The notes under the pieces: generated by a model
Told to the model about the DNA's origin: nothing
The model's input: the letters and a program-made list of their open reading frames with translations, nothing else
The model's database searches: none
NCBI GenBank assembly: GCA_013215295.1
Contig: JABSOZ010000017.1
Coordinates: 81,968-145,967, forward strand
Length of the DNA stretch: 64,000 nucleotides
Direction of reading: 5' to 3'
DNA from: Colwellia sp.
GTDB taxonomy: Bacteria > Pseudomonadota > Gammaproteobacteria > Enterobacterales > Alteromonadaceae
Shown: in pieces, positions 10,122-18,439 of the stretch
How positions within the stretch are numbered: the first letter of the stretch is position 1
Layout of the letters: every line of letters begins with the position of its first letter
Made by a program: the position numbers and the translations under genes

Positions 10122-10233
10122 GACGTGCAGGAAGCACTAATGCCGAGAAGGCATGGATGCCTAAGAACGGCCATGACCGTTGATGTGCAGGGATGCACTA
10201 ATGCCTAGGAAGACAGGATGTCTGAGAAAGGCC
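10122..10233. repeat. tandem pair of short modular palindromic repeats
   Basis: Unit A (about 10122-10170) and unit B (about 10182-10233) share the order GA(C/T)GT, a small hairpin with a GG-containing loop, the linker ACTAATGCC, a second small hairpin, then AAG or GAGAAAGGCC. Clear hairpins are GTGC/GCAC at 10125-10137, AGGCAT-GG-ATGCCT at 10149-10162, ACGG/CCGT at 10167-10180, GTGCA-GGGA-TGCAC at 10185-10198 and AGACA-GGA-TGTCT at 10211-10223. The stems vary between units but remain self-complementary. A related unit lies at 63759-63809. Flanking DNA to about 10280 contains more small palindromes of the same style, such as TGCCAT-CC-ATGGCA at 10255-10268. There is no coding capacity. I do not know a name for the family. 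Confidence 0.75.
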
Positions 10234-10295
10234 ATCCTGAACATCGTCACTCTTTGCCATCCATGGCACCGTGACATACCGTTCATCCTGAACAT

Positions 10296-10326
10296 AAAAA
10301 AGCAAAGCTATATCGCTTTGCTTTTT
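10296..10326. terminator. bidirectional rho-independent terminator between argE and fabY
   Basis: A 12-bp perfect stem AAAAAGCAAAGC/GCTTTGCTTTTT with a 6-nt loop has A and T tracts on both sides. It lies between the convergent ends of argE and fabY and can serve both. Confidence 0.85.
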
Positions 10327-10365
10327 ACTCACTTATATAAGGACTTATTCAGCGCTTAATAAAAG

Positions 10366-12267
10366 TTAAGTCATATCTTCAAACGGGTTATTGCTTGGTA
10401 ATTCAATTGGATTTGTAAAACCTGTCATTGTAATATTTTCAGTATTAATTTCAATGTCATCATCACTTAAAACACCCACACCAAATTTGTAAATTAATTC
10501 AAACTGTCCGTTATTGGCTTTTTCTTGATAAACTTTTTGTTTCACTTCAGTACTGGCAAGTTTTTCTTTATAGCTAGTCATTGCTTCAATGCTGTAACGT
10601 TTTTCCAACATGGCGTTTGTTATGACTGGCGAAAGTAATGTTGCTGTGGCGTTATTACCACCAAAACCTTTCGAATTAATAAAAGCAACATCCATCGCTT
10701 CACAATGCCAGTGATCAAGTGCGATATTTAAACGTTCATTATAAACATCGTCAGCGATTGACTTAATCGTTGTAATACCCGGCATAATATTGTGCGCAAA
10801 AACACCAAGTGCCATGGTAATTTGATCGCCACTTGCTGGAGCAATAGTGTGACCAACAAAGGCTTTTGGCGCAGCTATCGGCCAATTGTTGATATCGAAC
10901 GTTTCAGCTAAACGATGATAAATTAAAGACTCTGTTACACGATTTTGCGGTGTACTCGAACCATGAGCAAGAACAAAGCTACGCTCCTGAACTGATTCTT
11001 CACCTAAAATACTTTTTGCGAGTGCCACTGATTTTGCCATAGTAATATAGTTACCAGGACCTGGAGCAGTAATAGACTTTTTAACGCCGTCAGCATTAAT
11101 AAAAACATCTGCAACTGAACCTAGAGGTTTAGCACCTAACTCAACCGTTAGCTCATCATCCATAATCACGAGAAAATGTGCAGCTTCACCAATAGTAAAA
11201 CCACAGTTTTCACCAAATGGTCGACTGGTATTACGATGATCAGCTTGACCTTCGGTAATGCCATCAAGTTTTTTCAAACCTTCTTCATTGGCCAACGCGC
11301 TCATATTACCGAAACCTTCAATAATTTCCGGTGTAATGGGACTTTCGCTGCTGCCAACAATAGCAACACGTACACGACCAGATTTAATATCTTGAATCGC
11401 GTTACGCAAGTTATAAAGAAAACTTGCACAAGCACCTGTCGATGTTGACGTAGTGCCCACGCTGCCAGTGACATAACCATTGATAAAATCAGCAGACATG
11501 GTATTTAAACCTAATGCCAAATTTTTAGTTGTAACACGATCGCCATTCAAGCGATTTTGTAACATGCCACCTAAACCTTCAGATTGCATTTGTCCAAATG
11601 CAGAAGATGAATAAGTACCGACGTGATCTGGGCTTACTTTTTCTAAAATTTCATCCCAACTAAAACCGGTTGAATGAATCGCGTCAGCCGCACCAAAAAT
11701 AGTGGTTTGCAAACCACGTGGCTGATAACGGCTGTTATAGAGTTTAGATGGTTCAAAACCAGTGGGTAATTGTCCAGCAGCTTTAATTGGATTGTCACGA
11801 TAACTGCTATGTTTAATTTCTAAATTATCAGTAATTTCGACTTTAACGCGCTTATCTTCAAGTGCCGTTACTTTCCAAGAACGTGGGAGAGGCTTGGGTA
11901 ATTCTTTCTCTTTTAATTCAAAAGTAATGTTTTCGCCACTTGGTGTAGCTGTGATTTTTGTATGGCAGTGCGTTGCGTCTGGATCGAAATGATTATTTTC
12001 AATTTTACGAATAAGTGTGCCCGCAAGGATTTGTTGGCCAAAACGACTTTCAACTTCACTTAATGCTACAGTATTACCTTGTGCATCAACTAATTTATCT
12101 TCTTGATACGTTAAAATGTTCATCAAGGTAGCAAGACCAACAAAAGTTTCTTGTCTTGCTTCAGCAGTCAACTTGTCGATAACAATGCGACGAAATCCTT
12201 GATGAAATGAGGTGCGGCCTGCAGCGTTAACGCCACCCATGCCAACAATAATAGGTAATGCAGTCAT
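10366..12267 (-). CDS. fabY: FabY-type beta-ketoacyl-ACP synthase
   Basis: The protein matches the long (about 634-residue) ketoacyl synthase class typified by Pseudomonas aeruginosa FabY, which condenses acetyl-CoA with malonyl-ACP to start fatty-acid synthesis. Diagnostic stretches are the N-terminal VGMGGVNAAGRTSFHQGFRR, AAGQLPTGFEPSKLYNSR, and the thiolase-fold triad: Cys in TSTGACASFLYN, His in VLAHGSSTP and His in AFVGHTIAPASGDQ. The N-terminal extension of about 200 residues before the thiolase fold is typical of the class. It is transcribed alone on the minus strand, divergent from an AraC-type regulator with a 126-bp gap. Just beyond that regulator is a FabH-like gene. Function in this organism is inferred from the family. 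Confidence 0.88.
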   Translation of the reverse strand: MTALPIIVGMGGVNAAGRTSFHQGFRRIVIDKLTAEARQETFVGLATLMNILTYQEDKLVDAQGNTVALSEVESRFGQQILAGTLIRKIENNHFDPDATHCHTKITATPSGENITFELKEKELPKPLPRSWKVTALEDKRVKVEITDNLEIKHSSYRDNPIKAAGQLPTGFEPSKLYNSRYQPRGLQTTIFGAADAIHSTGFSWDEILEKVSPDHVGTYSSSAFGQMQSEGLGGMLQNRLNGDRVTTKNLALGLNTMSADFINGYVTGSVGTTSTSTGACASFLYNLRNAIQDIKSGRVRVAIVGSSESPITPEIIEGFGNMSALANEEGLKKLDGITEGQADHRNTSRPFGENCGFTIGEAAHFLVIMDDELTVELGAKPLGSVADVFINADGVKKSITAPGPGNYITMAKSVALAKSILGEESVQERSFVLAHGSSTPQNRVTESLIYHRLAETFDINNWPIAAPKAFVGHTIAPASGDQITMALGVFAHNIMPGITTIKSIADDVYNERLNIALDHWHCEAMDVAFINSKGFGGNNATATLLSPVITNAMLEKRYSIEAMTSYKEKLASTEVKQKVYQEKANNGQFELIYKFGVGVLSDDDIEINTENITMTGFTNPIELPSNNPFEDMT

Positions 12268-12300
12268 TTATAATTCTCTTTTAAACTTTAGTCGTAACTC

Positions 12301-12315
12301 TTACACTTAGTGTAA
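12301..12315. promoter_or_regulatory. palindrome in the fabY/araC-type divergent region
   Basis: TTACACTTAGTGTAA is a perfect 7-1-7 palindrome, 34 bp upstream of the fabY start, in the 126-bp gap shared with the divergent regulator gene. It could be an operator for that regulator or for a TetR-like fatty-acid regulator. It does not match the FadR or FabR consensus that I know. Confidence 0.4.
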
Positions 12316-12393
12316 AAAGAAACGCTAACAATTAATTGTATTTTTCAGCCAAAAACCACACAATAACAGTCAAATGTTATAAAGGTTACTCAT

Positions 12394-13398
12394 ATGCCAT
12401 TAAAAACAGGCCATAAAACTGTAAATGTTGCGTTGATTTTATATGATCACATGTTGGCAACCAGTGTAAGTTTACCTATTGAGATGTTAAGAGCCGGGGA
12501 AGCTTTTGCTCGTAGAGAAAATATAAGTTCGCCTAAGTTGAATATCGAAATGGTGAGCGAGACATTAGCCCCGGTCCGGACAAGAGCGCTCATCAAGTTA
12601 TTTCCTGATGCCGATATTGAACATGCAAAAAGCCCAGACTATATTTTTATACCAAGCCTTTGGCGTAACCCTCGCCCGTTAATTAAAAAGCATCCCAAAA
12701 TAGTACATTGGTTAAATAACATGTGGCAGCAGGGATCGACACTTATTGGTGGCGGTACGGGTGTTTGTTTTATCGCAGAGTCTGGATTGCTCGACCATCA
12801 CTCTGCAACAACCCATTGGCATTATGTTGATCAATTTAAACGAAATTATCCCAAGGTTGAGTTGAAACCAGATTTTTTTATCACCCAATCTGAACGCATT
12901 TACTGTGCAGCAAGTCTAAATGCCTTAGCCGATATTACTGTACACGTAATTCATCAGACTTACGGTGAGTCTGCTGCCCAGCATGTAGAACGAAATTTCT
13001 CGCATGAAATAAGAAAGCCTTATGAGGAACAACGTTATTTAGAAGGAGCCGTTGATCGCCACCCTGACGAATTAATCACGCAAATTCAGTTTTGGATGCG
13101 AACCAACCTTTCATCGACATTAACACTTAACGAACTTGCCTCACAGTTTGGTATTAGTCATAGAACGTTTAGTCGACGCTTTAAGCACGCCACAGGTGTT
13201 AAAGCATCGAGTTATTGGCAAAAGGTTAGAGTTGAAACGGTAAAAGATTTACTGTCATCGAGTAACTTGTCTATTCAAGAAATAGCTTTTCAAGTGGGTT
13301 ATCAAGACCAAGGCCAATTAAGTCGTCTTTTTAAGCAACATTTAAAGCTGACCCCTCGGGATTATAGGGCGATGGTAAGAAAAAAACTTTTTACTTAA
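12394..13398 (+). CDS. GlxA-like AraC-family transcriptional regulator
   Basis: A DNA-binding regulator with two parts. Residues about 10-190 are a DJ-1/PfpI (class I amidotransferase-like) domain with the family stretch GGGTGVCFIAESGLLDHHSATTHWHY. Residues about 230-330 hold two AraC helix-turn-helix motifs (LTLNELASQFGISHRTFSRRF and LSIQEIAFQVGYQDQGQLSRLFK). The amidotransferase-like domain probably senses a ligand rather than catalysing. The gene stands between divergent fabY and a same-strand FabH-like gene 105 bp downstream, so control of fatty-acid initiation is a reasonable guess. No ligand can be named. Length (334) is usual for the family. Confidence 0.88.
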   Translation: MPLKTGHKTVNVALILYDHMLATSVSLPIEMLRAGEAFARRENISSPKLNIEMVSETLAPVRTRALIKLFPDADIEHAKSPDYIFIPSLWRNPRPLIKKHPKIVHWLNNMWQQGSTLIGGGTGVCFIAESGLLDHHSATTHWHYVDQFKRNYPKVELKPDFFITQSERIYCAASLNALADITVHVIHQTYGESAAQHVERNFSHEIRKPYEEQRYLEGAVDRHPDELITQIQFWMRTNLSSTLTLNELASQFGISHRTFSRRFKHATGVKASSYWQKVRVETVKDLLSSSNLSIQEIAFQVGYQDQGQLSRLFKQHLKLTPRDYRAMVRKKLFT

Positions 13399-13503
13399 AA
13401 ATGGCGATTACATCAACTAAAAGCACAGAAACACTTGAATTTTGATTAAATAAGTAACATGGTACGACCACTGAAGTTGATAATTATTATCGGAGAATAA
13501 TAC

Positions 13504-14622
13504 ATGTCTATCGTGATCAGTGGCACGGGGTTATTTACCCCACCACATAGCATTTCAAATGACGAATTAGTTATCGCGTTTAATCAATATGTTGAAAATT
13601 ATAACGCGGAAAATGAAGAAGCAATAAACAATGAGCAGTTAACGGCTTTAAAACCGTCTTCAAGTGAGTTTATTGAAAAAGCATCGGGCATTAAAAGCCG
13701 ATATGTTATGTATAAAGACGGTGCGCTTGACCCTAAAAAGATGATGCCTTATGTGCCACAGCGTCGTGATGATGAATTATCAGCACAAGCTGAAATGGCT
13801 GTAGGTGCGGCAAGACAAGCGATGGCAGCAGCCAACAAAACGGCCGATGATATAGACTTAATTATCGTCGCTTGTGCATATACGCAACGCGCATACCCTG
13901 CTATAGCAATAGAAGTACAAAATGAATTAGGTTGCAAAGGTTGGGCTTACGATATGCTTGTTGCTTGTTCATCAGCAACATTCGGTATTATGAATGCCTC
14001 AAATGCTTTATATGGCGACACGGCAAAAACAGTTTTAGTGATTAACCCTGAACTCAACTTTCCACAAATTAATTTACGCGATAGAGACAGTCACTTTATC
14101 TTTGGTGATGTAGCAACGGCTATTATTGTTGAAAAACAAGAAACAGCAACTTCGAAGCATAGCTTTAAAATATTAACGAAGAAACCCATCACCACTTTTT
14201 CTAATAACATTCGTAGTAACTTCGGTCATACCAATAAGTGTGATCCAGAAACCATGCTCGATAGCGATAAAATGTTTGTCCAACAAGGCAGAAAGGTATT
14301 TAAAGAAGTACTGCCGATGGTGTCCGAATTAATTACAGATCAAATGGCAGAAGCCAATGTTGAAGCTAAAGACTTAAAACGCTTGTTCCTTCATCAAGCA
14401 AACATCAACATGAACAACTTTGTCGCGAAAAAAGTGTTAGGTCGTGATCCTATCGGTAATGAAGCGCCAATTATTTTGGACAAGTTTGCCAATACAGCTT
14501 CTGCTGGTTCAATTATTGCGTTTCACTTGAATCATCAAGATCTGGTTGCAGGTGATAAAGCATTAATCTGTTCGTTTGGTGCGGGTTATTCGGCTGGCTG
14601 TATCGTTATAGAACATTTATAA
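13504..14622 (+). CDS. FabH-like beta-ketoacyl-ACP synthase III
   Basis: This is a thiolase-fold condensing enzyme of the KAS III group. The triad is visible as Cys in LVACSSATFGIMN (near residue 155), His in LFLHQANINMNN and Asn in KFANTASAGSI. At 372 residues it is longer than housekeeping FabH (about 317), mainly through an N-terminal insertion (residues about 30-60, acidic). In that it resembles the P. aeruginosa PA3286-type enzyme, which primes fatty-acid synthesis with medium-chain acyl-CoA. Substrate choice here is inference. A GGAGAATAAT ribosome site precedes the ATG. Its neighbours are fabY and the AraC-type regulator; the hairpin at 14700 may end the transcript. Confidence 0.85.
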   Translation: MSIVISGTGLFTPPHSISNDELVIAFNQYVENYNAENEEAINNEQLTALKPSSSEFIEKASGIKSRYVMYKDGALDPKKMMPYVPQRRDDELSAQAEMAVGAARQAMAAANKTADDIDLIIVACAYTQRAYPAIAIEVQNELGCKGWAYDMLVACSSATFGIMNASNALYGDTAKTVLVINPELNFPQINLRDRDSHFIFGDVATAIIVEKQETATSKHSFKILTKKPITTFSNNIRSNFGHTNKCDPETMLDSDKMFVQQGRKVFKEVLPMVSELITDQMAEANVEAKDLKRLFLHQANINMNNFVAKKVLGRDPIGNEAPIILDKFANTASAGSIIAFHLNHQDLVAGDKALICSFGAGYSAGCIVIEHL

Positions 14623-14699
14623 AAACATTACTCTGTTAATAGACATTCCTCCTTTTGATGAAATGATCATAAATTCATTTAAGAATATTATGAACAAGA

Positions 14700-14724
14700 G
14701 TCCACTTACATTCTGTAAGTGGAC
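14700..14724. terminator. perfect hairpin after the KAS III gene
   Basis: GTCCACTTACA-TTC-TGTAAGTGGAC is an 11-bp perfect stem with a 3-nt loop, 78 bp after the KAS III stop. It lacks a T-run, so it may be a processing or partial termination structure rather than a classical terminator. Confidence 0.4.
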
Positions 14725-14889
14725 GCATCAATGTCTTAATGTTTAATCGATGTTTTGGCTACAAGCAGACATGCTGATATTTGATAACGAGTGCAGGTTC
14801 AGTGTTTCTGATTGATACTAACGAGTAAAATGGTGTACTTTTAAATCACATCAGTCTGATGTTTGTTTTCAACAATTTATCCATCTTTA

Positions 14890-15040
14890 TTATTCTACAA
14901 TAGCTACAGGCATAAACCTTTCAATTAATTCAACTGGATAGATAGCTCTACCCTGTTGAATCGTATGATCACCTCTGTTAACGATAATCAAAGCTGAAGC
15001 CAAATCGCTGCCTTTATTTCATAGGGCAAGGCTTCAATGA
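14890..15040 (-). pseudogene. short coding remnant, family unknown
   Basis: On the minus strand a frame reads SDLASALIIVNRGDHTIQQG, then GRAIYPVELIERFMPVAIVE, and stops at 14890-14892. Just upstream, a different frame reads IEALPYEIKAA, as if one frameshift separates them. The composition looks protein-like, but there is no start codon and I do not recognise the family. It is probably the 3' end of a decayed gene. Confidence 0.3.
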
Positions 15041-15343
15041 TTTCACACTAATTTTATCTATTCGAAACCAACATTATCGTTGTTCTTGATTAACAGAAGG
15101 CTCCTTCTACCACTTCAACGCATCGGCAGTCCACCTTGTCTCTTTACCATGGTTGATGGGCAAGCTATTCGGTATAAAAAACAAACAAAAAATATAATGA
15201 AAGATAGGATGATAAATATGACTGTTCGTATTAACTCAATAGCCCGTTAAAAGCTAAAACTAGGGGCCTTCGCGATTTTCGAAAAGCTCAAAGTCAATAA
15301 ATCGCATGCAGACATAGCGGTAAATTCAAGCACTAGCCGTACT

Positions 15344-17071
15344 TTGCAGGGCCGATCTTCGGGACAGAATTGGCGCTTGATTTTATCAGTTATTTTACCC
15401 TTGTTTCTCTATGCCTGTGGCGGAGATTCGTCCGATCCTACGCCGCCGAAAGTTGTCGATATTCCTGAAAATCACACACCTATTGCCGAAGCTGATAGCG
15501 CAACAACTAACGAAAACACCACGGTTGAGATAAACCTTGCGGCTAACGACAGCGGTTTGGAAGATACACCTTTGACTTACAGTCTTGCAGCGGCGGCTAA
15601 CGGTACCGTATCGTTGAGTTCAGGAGGTCAGCTCAGTTACCTACCCGCTCAGAATTTCATCGGTACAGATAGTTTCATGTATACGGTAACCGACGCAGAT
15701 GGTGAAAGCGCTACAGCACAGGTCAGTATCACTGTTATTGTTGCGCCAGACCTTATAATGGGACAAGTGACTTCAGCTGACCAACCTGTAGCGAATGCAA
15801 CGGTGACCTTGTTATTTAATAATTCCATAGTATTAAGTGACTCTGAAGGGCGATATTGCATCGAACTTACTGACGAATTGCCCATTGCAGAGGATGTTTT
15901 GGCCTTATCAATTACCGCAGATGGATACCGACCCAGAGAAGTCAATGTCGAGTTGAACAACGAAAACTCAATTGAGTTGATTGCACACAATGCTTACAAA
16001 TACTTTTCCCCCGTACAATTAGATGATGGTATAGAAACAAGAGAGCTTACTGAGGTCAATATTGATAGCACTTTAATCAATGAATTAATGCAAAAAGTTG
16101 TTCAGCAAAACGAAAGTCTCGGTTATAAACAAGTTCACAGTTTACTGGTTTATAAAGATGGTGCGCTTGTTTTAGAAGAATATAACATCGGCAATGATGA
16201 TTTTATCAATTTTGAAGATAATATATCCAGAGACAGAACACGACCAGATAAACAATGGAGCCGTACTGACAAGCACTATATTGCATCGGTTAACAAAGCG
16301 CTGACTTCAACTATTACTGGTATTGCGCTGGAAGAATTTGGACTCAACGTTGACGACAAAATTTCAACCTTGTTGCCGCAACAATCCGAACTTTTTGATG
16401 ACGCCAATAAAGCCGCTGTCTCCATTCATCATATGCTTACTATGCAATTGGGGTTTGCATGGGATGAGTGGGGCAGTAATGACCTAGCTTTGCTATGGAA
16501 GTCTAACGATTTTACTGAGTTTCTTCTGAGTCGCAACAATGCGGGACCTGAATCCGCTTGGGTTTATAATAGTGCAAGCCCTAATATGTTGTTAAAGGGC
16601 TTAGATAATACCGTTAACGTTGACGGTGGCATTCGCACATGGGCAGACACAAATTTTTATAGCAAACTTGGTATCACAGACTACGAATGGATTGCACAGC
16701 CCGATGGTATACCTGAAGGTGCTGCACGTATGCATATGCGACCGCGTGATATGCTAAAAGTGGGTATTACCTATCTCAATAATGGCGTTTGGAATAATCA
16801 ACAAGTCATTCCAACTAGCTGGGTTGAGAAAGTATCAACAGTACAAGTAACACCTTCAGCGGGCGATTATAGCTATTTCTTCTGGCATCGAACACTCAAT
16901 GGTGTACCTTACATTTCAGCCGATGGCGACGGTGGACAATTCATTAATATATTCCCCGAACAAAACATGGTTATTGTAATGACACAAGGGAATTACCTTG
17001 AATGGCCACTATACGTTAATCAAGCAGATGACATTATGGGTAACTATATATTGCCCGCTGTAGCGGATTAA
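15344..17071 (+). CDS. lipoprotein with cadherin-like repeat and beta-lactamase-family serine hydrolase domain
   Basis: The N-terminus MQGRSSGQNWRLILSVILPL followed by FLYAC-GG is a lipoprotein signal (lipobox Cys at residue 25). Residues about 43-132 are a cadherin/Big-like domain (GTDSFMYTVTDADGES). About 135-210 is a carboxypeptidase-regulatory-like fold. About 235-575 is a class C beta-lactamase-type serine hydrolase with SVNK (Ser315, Lys318) and YNS (408-410). The third motif is GDGGQ where GHGGQ is common in relatives. The substrate is unknown; surface ester or peptide hydrolysis is possible. No ATG exists between the upstream in-frame stop at 15248 and the lipobox, so the TTG at 15344 is the best start. 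The surrounding DNA is decayed, which suggests transfer into the site. Confidence 0.75.
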   Translation: MQGRSSGQNWRLILSVILPLFLYACGGDSSDPTPPKVVDIPENHTPIAEADSATTNENTTVEINLAANDSGLEDTPLTYSLAAAANGTVSLSSGGQLSYLPAQNFIGTDSFMYTVTDADGESATAQVSITVIVAPDLIMGQVTSADQPVANATVTLLFNNSIVLSDSEGRYCIELTDELPIAEDVLALSITADGYRPREVNVELNNENSIELIAHNAYKYFSPVQLDDGIETRELTEVNIDSTLINELMQKVVQQNESLGYKQVHSLLVYKDGALVLEEYNIGNDDFINFEDNISRDRTRPDKQWSRTDKHYIASVNKALTSTITGIALEEFGLNVDDKISTLLPQQSELFDDANKAAVSIHHMLTMQLGFAWDEWGSNDLALLWKSNDFTEFLLSRNNAGPESAWVYNSASPNMLLKGLDNTVNVDGGIRTWADTNFYSKLGITDYEWIAQPDGIPEGAARMHMRPRDMLKVGITYLNNGVWNNQQVIPTSWVEKVSTVQVTPSAGDYSYFFWHRTLNGVPYISADGDGGQFINIFPEQNMVIVMTQGNYLEWPLYVNQADDIMGNYILPAVAD

Positions 17072-17085
17072 CCTTGCATTTACTC

Positions 17086-17770
17086 AGATGAAAAATCAGA
17101 ATTATTTGATAAGCAAGCTACCATCGCTGAAACAAGATTACAGGGTGATATCAAATGTAGTGCCCGTATTATATATTTAATATTAAAGCAGATTTACTCC
17201 ATGATGCATTATGAATGAGAGTAAAATTGACTTGCGTGAAGCATACGTAGAATTACCACCTAATGAGTATATGCAAGTGCGCATTGGCCGACAAAATATT
17301 TTATGGGGCCTTGGTGATTTAATTGTCAGTAATGATTTATTCCCTAAGGATTATAGCGGTCTGTACAGTGGCCGTGATGCAGAAGCTGAATATATGGTCA
17401 AATAAAAGCAACCAAAGTTGCTAAGATAAATAACTTTCCAACGATAATGAATTCAACTGCTTACGATTATAATACCGGCAGTGTCACGACAGTAACTTGT
17501 GATGATGTTGCATTCGATATTGGCATAGACAACTCGTTATATACCGAGCGTTATTTAAGAAACCCACCAACAAAGTGGTTTAAAAATTAACAAAGTAAGA
17601 CTTGTTATTTATGGGGTCGAGTGAAAGTAGCGTTTATGATGATACTGTAACTTTTACCCAAAAAACCAAACACTCGCCTAACACTAACTTACAGTTTTTC
17701 TGGTTTATCTAACGATTGGATCACTGAAACTTACGGGCAAACAGAAGAAAATAGGTTCAAATGTTTTGCT
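17086..17770 (+). pseudogene. decayed outer-membrane porin (alginate-export/DUF1302-like)
   Basis: Fragments of one protein can be read in changing frames. About 17130-17207 gives TRLQGDIK and then FNIKADLLHDAL. The intact piece 17211-17405 gives IDLREAYVELPP and MQVRIGRQNILWGLGDLI, then NDLFPKDYSGLYSGRDAEAEY. About 17430-17590 gives NNFPTIMNSTAYDYNTGS and further ERYLRNPPTKWFKN. About 17680-17770 gives RLTLTYSFSGLSNDWITETY. GRQ-W-GDL-ND-FP is characteristic of large outer-membrane barrels of the alginate-export/DUF1302 type. Several frameshifts and stops make it non-functional. The 64-residue open piece is a fragment and should not be called as a gene. Confidence 0.65.
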
Positions 17771-17779
17771 GAGCTTATT

Positions 17780-18355
17780 ATGAAAAAAATTATTGTCTTC
17801 ATCTGTTTCACCCTGCTATTTTCTTTGAATAGTTACGCTAAAAAATCCAACGATTTTATTATTTATCTGCATCATGATGCCAACGACACCGATGATTACC
17901 AGAGTATCGGTACTGAAGTTATTCATCGTACACTGCATAGTAATTTAGGGTTTTCCGTCACAAGTTCTCTCGGTTATGCCGAAGTAACTGATACAAATAA
18001 TTATCAACATAGTTTTATTACTTGGGAAGGAGGAATGAAATTTGGCTATTTTTCTGACTTCAGTCTTTATGCGGAATTTGGCATTGATCTTATTGAACTC
18101 GCCTTTAACGACAGAAGTGACGATGAGTATGATTATCCTCATAATAACAACGACTATAATACAGATTTTGAAAATGGCAATTTTGAACATCGAGACACAG
18201 ATAACGACATAGATGGTTATGTAGGTATTGGGAGTTCATTTATGATTGAGCAAATAAAAATTACCGGCTTCGTTCGTTTTCGTGAAATAAGTGGCCATAA
18301 TTGGCAAGCAGAAAACCATACCTTTAGTGGAATTGAATTAGCGGTAGTTTTTTAA
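17780..18355 (+). CDS. small outer-membrane-like protein, unknown function
   Basis: A 191-residue protein with a clear signal peptide (MKKIIVFICFTLLFSLNSYA, cleavage before KKSND). The mature part alternates aromatic and polar residues and ends in ELAVVF, with the terminal Phe usual for outer-membrane barrels. A highly acidic Asp/Asn-rich loop (about residues 114-145: SDDEYDYPHNNNDYN and onward) could bind cations or lie outside the cell. I do not recognise the family. The start is supported by a GCTGAGC stretch upstream. It follows directly on the decayed porin and may be the only survivor of that accessory patch. Confidence 0.7.
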   Translation: MKKIIVFICFTLLFSLNSYAKKSNDFIIYLHHDANDTDDYQSIGTEVIHRTLHSNLGFSVTSSLGYAEVTDTNNYQHSFITWEGGMKFGYFSDFSLYAEFGIDLIELAFNDRSDDEYDYPHNNNDYNTDFENGNFEHRDTDNDIDGYVGIGSSFMIEQIKITGFVRFREISGHNWQAENHTFSGIELAVVF

Positions 18356-18439
18356 TGAAATTAACAGGGTTTGCTTGTTAGTTTCTGTCTGCTGCGGCAA
18401 ACTATAGCCAATAGAAATTTACGCACAATAGAGAAAAAA

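Larger units (their letters stand above)
14623..15343. other. gene-poor degraded stretch
   Basis: This 720-bp stretch has no convincing intact gene. It holds a perfect hairpin at 14700-14724, a short minus-strand coding remnant near 14890-15040, and otherwise frame-interrupted DNA. It leads into a serine hydrolase gene that starts with TTG. The pattern fits decay after gene loss or insertion. Confidence 0.6.

Noticed and set aside
10116..10290. A CRISPR array, because of regularly spaced short repeats
   Set aside because: The units are about 50-60 bp with variable stems, there is no constant repeat with unique spacers and no cas gene.
17211..17405. The 64-residue open frame as an independent gene
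   Set aside because: Its sequence is an internal piece of a porin, and matching pieces lie in other frames on both sides, so it is part of a pseudogene.
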